64,000 nucleotides of DNA from Rhodococcus sp. IEGM 1381 (lineage in GTDB: Bacteria > Actinomycetota > Actinomycetes > Mycobacteriales > Mycobacteriaceae). The translations under genes were made by a program, and so were the position numbers. The stretch covers positions 248,001 through 312,000 of the forward strand of contig NZ_JASHKQ010000002.1 of NCBI RefSeq assembly GCF_030056795.1, in the 5' to 3' direction. Below are positions 62,060 to 64,000 of this stretch, piece by piece (within the stretch, counting starts at the first letter, position 1; every line of letters begins with the position of its first letter). Under the pieces are notes generated by a model that ran no database searches, was not told the DNA's origin, and saw only the letters and a program-made list of their open reading frames with translations.

Positions 62060-62529
62060 CGCATTCCCTTCACACGACGCCCCAGCTCACGAGTGACCTC
62101 GCGTTCGGCGGTGCGCTTGGCCAGCGACTGTCTCTTGTCGTAGTCCTGCTTGCCCTTGGCCAGCGCCAGTTCGACCTTGACCTTGCCGTCGGAGAAATAC
62201 ATCGACAACGGCACCAGCGTCAGGTTTCCCTCTTTCACCTTGCTTGCCAGGCGGTCGATCTCGCGGCGGTGAAGGAGGAGTTTGCGGTTACGACGCGGTG
62301 CATGGTTGGTCCAGCTACCGAGCGTGTATTCCGCGATGTGCAGCCCCCGCAGCCAGATTTCGCCGTCGTCGACGGTTGCGAAGGCGTCGACCAGCGAGGC
62401 CTTGCCGTCACGCAGGCTCTTGACCTCGGTTCCGACGAGGGCAACTCCGGCCTCGACGACATCGAGGATGGAGTAGTTGTGCCGCGCCTTGCGATTGGTC
62501 GCGATGGCCTTGCGGCCCTTCTCTCTCAC
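62056..62529 (-). CDS. smpB: SsrA-binding protein SmpB
   Basis: Binds tmRNA and positions it in stalled ribosomes. The 157 residues include the [34 protein letters not shown] core and [20 protein letters not shown], and a basic C-terminal tail that follows mRNA-tunnel contacts ([14 protein letters not shown]). The start is a GTG at 62529. Gene order ftsE-ftsX-smpB is conserved across Mycobacteriales. Confidence 0.97.
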   Translation of the reverse strand: MREKGRKAIATNRKARHNYSILDVVEAGVALVGTEVKSLRDGKASLVDAFATVDDGEIWLRGLHIAEYTLGSWTNHAPRRNRKLLLHRREIDRLASKVKEGNLTLVPLSMYFSDGKVKVELALAKGKQDYDKRQSLAKRTAEREVTRELGRRVKGMR

Positions 62530-62612
62530 TGCAGGGCCCTTTCTCGAGCGTTCGCCGCGGGGATCGGTTCCACGGGCAACCGCTCCAGCATAGAACCGAA
62601 CGGCAAGCGGAT

Positions 62613-63518
62613 TTATTCGCGCACGTACAGGCGCAGCGTGATGTACGCCGTCACTGCTGCCATGCCGACTCCCACCAGCGCGAGGAACGGCGAGACGAGG
62701 AGGACGTCACTGTTCGATATCCGGGCCAGGATGTTGGCCTGATACACCTCCGAGAGAACATCGTCGATGAACATGTTCTTCGCTGTGAACAGGCCGGCAA
62801 TGGCGAGCGCAGATCCGATCAGTGCCGCCACCACCGCCTCGAGCAGGAACGGCAGCTGGGTGTACCAGCGAGTGGCACCGACCAACCGCATGATGCCGAC
62901 CTCGGTTCGTCTGGTGAACGCAGCAATCTGAACCATGTTGGCTATCAAGAGAATCGCGGCGATCGCCTGCACCGTGGCGATCGCGAAGGCAGCGTTCCGC
63001 ACACCGTTGAGCACGCTGAACAATCGCTCGACCAGATCGCGTTGATTGAGCACGCTCTGCACGCCCGGTCGATTCTCGAAGTTGTCGTTGATCACTCCGA
63101 ACCGCTCGGGATCACTGAGGCGAACCTTGAACGACGCGGGAAAGCTGTCGGCACTGACAAGCTCGGCCAGTTCGGGCTGATCCTTGAACACTCGCTCGGT
63201 TGCGTCCTTCACCGCATCCTCGCGGTTGAGGTATTGCACCGAGACCACCGATGGGGTGTTCTCCAGATCCGATCGCAGGGTGGCACAGGTCTCCTGTGCG
63301 CAGTCGGCATCTGTTGCCGAGATGTCATCGGTGAGAAAGATCTGCACTTCCACTCTGTCGAGGAAGATCTGCTGGGTCTTTCCCGCCATCTGCACGACGA
63401 GTAATCCCCCGCCGAACAGGCCGAGCGAAATGGCGGTCGTCAAGATCATGGCGATCGTCATGGTGATGTTGCGGCGAAGTCCGGTGAGGACCTCACTGAA
63501 GATGAAACTTGCGCGCAT
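62613..63518 (-). CDS. ftsX: Cell division protein FtsX
   Basis: Permease-like partner of FtsE that transmits ATP-driven changes to peptidoglycan hydrolases at the septum. The 301 residues have four transmembrane helices. A large extracytoplasmic loop (about residues 45-165) contains two cysteines, CAQETC, possibly disulfide-bonded. The C-terminal [26 protein letters not shown] motif is typical. I chose the ATG at 63518; the longer frame runs through the ftsE junction. Confidence 0.95.
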   Translation of the reverse strand: MRASFIFSEVLTGLRRNITMTIAMILTTAISLGLFGGGLLVVQMAGKTQQIFLDRVEVQIFLTDDISATDADCAQETCATLRSDLENTPSVVSVQYLNREDAVKDATERVFKDQPELAELVSADSFPASFKVRLSDPERFGVINDNFENRPGVQSVLNQRDLVERLFSVLNGVRNAAFAIATVQAIAAILLIANMVQIAAFTRRTEVGIMRLVGATRWYTQLPFLLEAVVAALIGSALAIAGLFTAKNMFIDDVLSEVYQANILARISNSDVLLVSPFLALVGVGMAAVTAYITLRLYVRE

Positions 63519-63585
63519 CGCGGAATCCGAGCCCTTCGATTCGTTCGGTCGAGAAGTCTGAGCGGTCCTGTCCGGTAGGGCGGCG

Positions 63586-64000
63586 TCAGCGCCCGACACC
63601 GTAGACCCCGCGGGCCTCGTCACGAACGACTCGTCCGTTGTCCAGCTCGACTACGCGGCGCCGCATCGAATCGACGATGTGGTTGTCGTGGGTCGCCATC
63701 AGGACCGTGGTTCCGGTGCGGTTGATGCGCTCGAGCAGCAGCATGATGTCCTGGCTGGTGTCCGGATCGAGGTTTCCGGTCGGCTCGTCCGCGAGCAGAA
63801 CGAGCGGGCGATTCACGAAAGCCCGAGCGATGGCCACGCGCTGCTGTTCGCCACCGGACAGCTCGTTGGGCAGCCGATCGGACTTGCCGCCGAGTCCCAC
63901 CAGGTCCAGCACCTCGGGGACTGTGCGCTTGATCATCGAGCGCGGCTTGCCGATCACCTCGAGCGCGAAGGCAACGTTCTCCACCACGGTCTTCTGCTGC
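63586..64000 (-). CDS. ftsE: Cell division ATP-binding protein FtsE (5' part beyond the window)
   Basis: C-terminal about 137 residues of FtsE, cut by the right window edge. ABC signature [14 protein letters not shown], Walker [12 protein letters not shown] and H-loop [12 protein letters not shown] are visible. The Walker A part lies outside. The 3' end is about 67 bp before the ftsX start, so the two form the ftsEX operon, with smpB following. It is an incomplete gene only because of the window boundary. Confidence 0.95.
   Translation of the reverse strand, partial: QQKTVVENVAFALEVIGKPRSMIKRTVPEVLDLVGLGGKSDRLPNELSGGEQQRVAIARAFVNRPLVLLADEPTGNLDPDTSQDIMLLLERINRTGTTVLMATHDNHIVDSMRRRVVELDNGRVVRDEARGVYGVGR

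Overview
The window is a stretch of chromosome from a high-GC actinobacterium of the order Mycobacteriales, most likely Rhodococcus or a close relative (Rhodococcoides). The evidence is the dense high-GC coding, the frequent GTG/TTG starts, an Lsr2 nucleoid protein, a tmRNA tag ending in ALAA, a class Ib nrdHIE/nrdF system, and gene order that follows Mycobacterium tuberculosis closely. From memory of that genome, the left half corresponds to about Rv3011c-Rv3053c (gatA, gatC, ACT protein, ligA ... serB2, ctaD, fecB, nrdF2, nrdE, nrdI, nrdH), and the right edge returns to the smpB-ftsX-ftsE block. No prophage, transposase, CRISPR array or plasmid function was seen. This is mostly core chromosome with small accessory insertions.

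Layout. 0-10 kb: tRNA amidotransferase (gatA, gatC), a divergent ACT-domain protein, ligA, a frameshifted GGDEF protein, a MetE-like protein, mnmA and a cysteine desulfurase (sulfur relay for tRNA thiolation). 10-14 kb: a PlsC-like/OlsB-like acyltransferase pair, then etfBA. 14-20 kb: a polysaccharide cluster like the mycobacterial methylglucose lipopolysaccharide locus (methyltransferase, GH57 branching enzyme, GT4, acyltransferase), then a beta-propeller lipoprotein. 20-25 kb: a five-gene minus-strand run (ABC ATPase, NUDIX, enoyl-CoA hydratase, two methyltransferase-fold proteins). 25-33 kb: a GlgX-type debranching enzyme, a YczE-like membrane protein, a PTH2-type peptidyl-tRNA hydrolase coupled to serB, ctaD, a FecB-like lipoprotein and a NUDIX protein. 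33-39 kb: ribonucleotide reductase (nrdHIE and nrdF) with paired NrdR-box-like palindromes, a broken DUF2252 gene between nrdF and nrdE, and a zinc-free bL36 gene.

39-48 kb: a flavin reductase/TetR pair with a strong operator candidate, fructosamine kinase, nadE, a molybdenum-cofactor block (moaD-moaA divergent from moeA, a moaC-mog fusion and moaE), a CobW GTPase and an N-acetylmuramoyl-alanine amidase. 48-53 kb: lsr2, tRNA-Ala(GGC), a DsbA-like protein, an MFS transporter and pgm. 53-59 kb: a tightly overlapping six-gene operon (hydrolase, FAD oxidoreductase, DUF1365, two CFA-synthase-like methyltransferases, DUF1295) that looks like a lipid-modification pathway. 59-64 kb: tmRNA, an NAD(P)-binding protein with a C-terminal extension, an EamA-type permease, smpB, ftsX and the C-terminal part of ftsE, cut by the right edge.

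The points most worth following up are: the two NrdR-box pairs, each with a 32-bp centre-to-centre spacing; the six-gene lipid operon; the diguanylate cyclase gene with both a frameshift and a hexanucleotide tract beside its active site; the DUF2252 relic with a perfect hairpin at its start codon; a permease with an apparent CTG start; and a 235-bp tail-to-tail coding overlap. I did not find a clear, wholly new multi-gene system.
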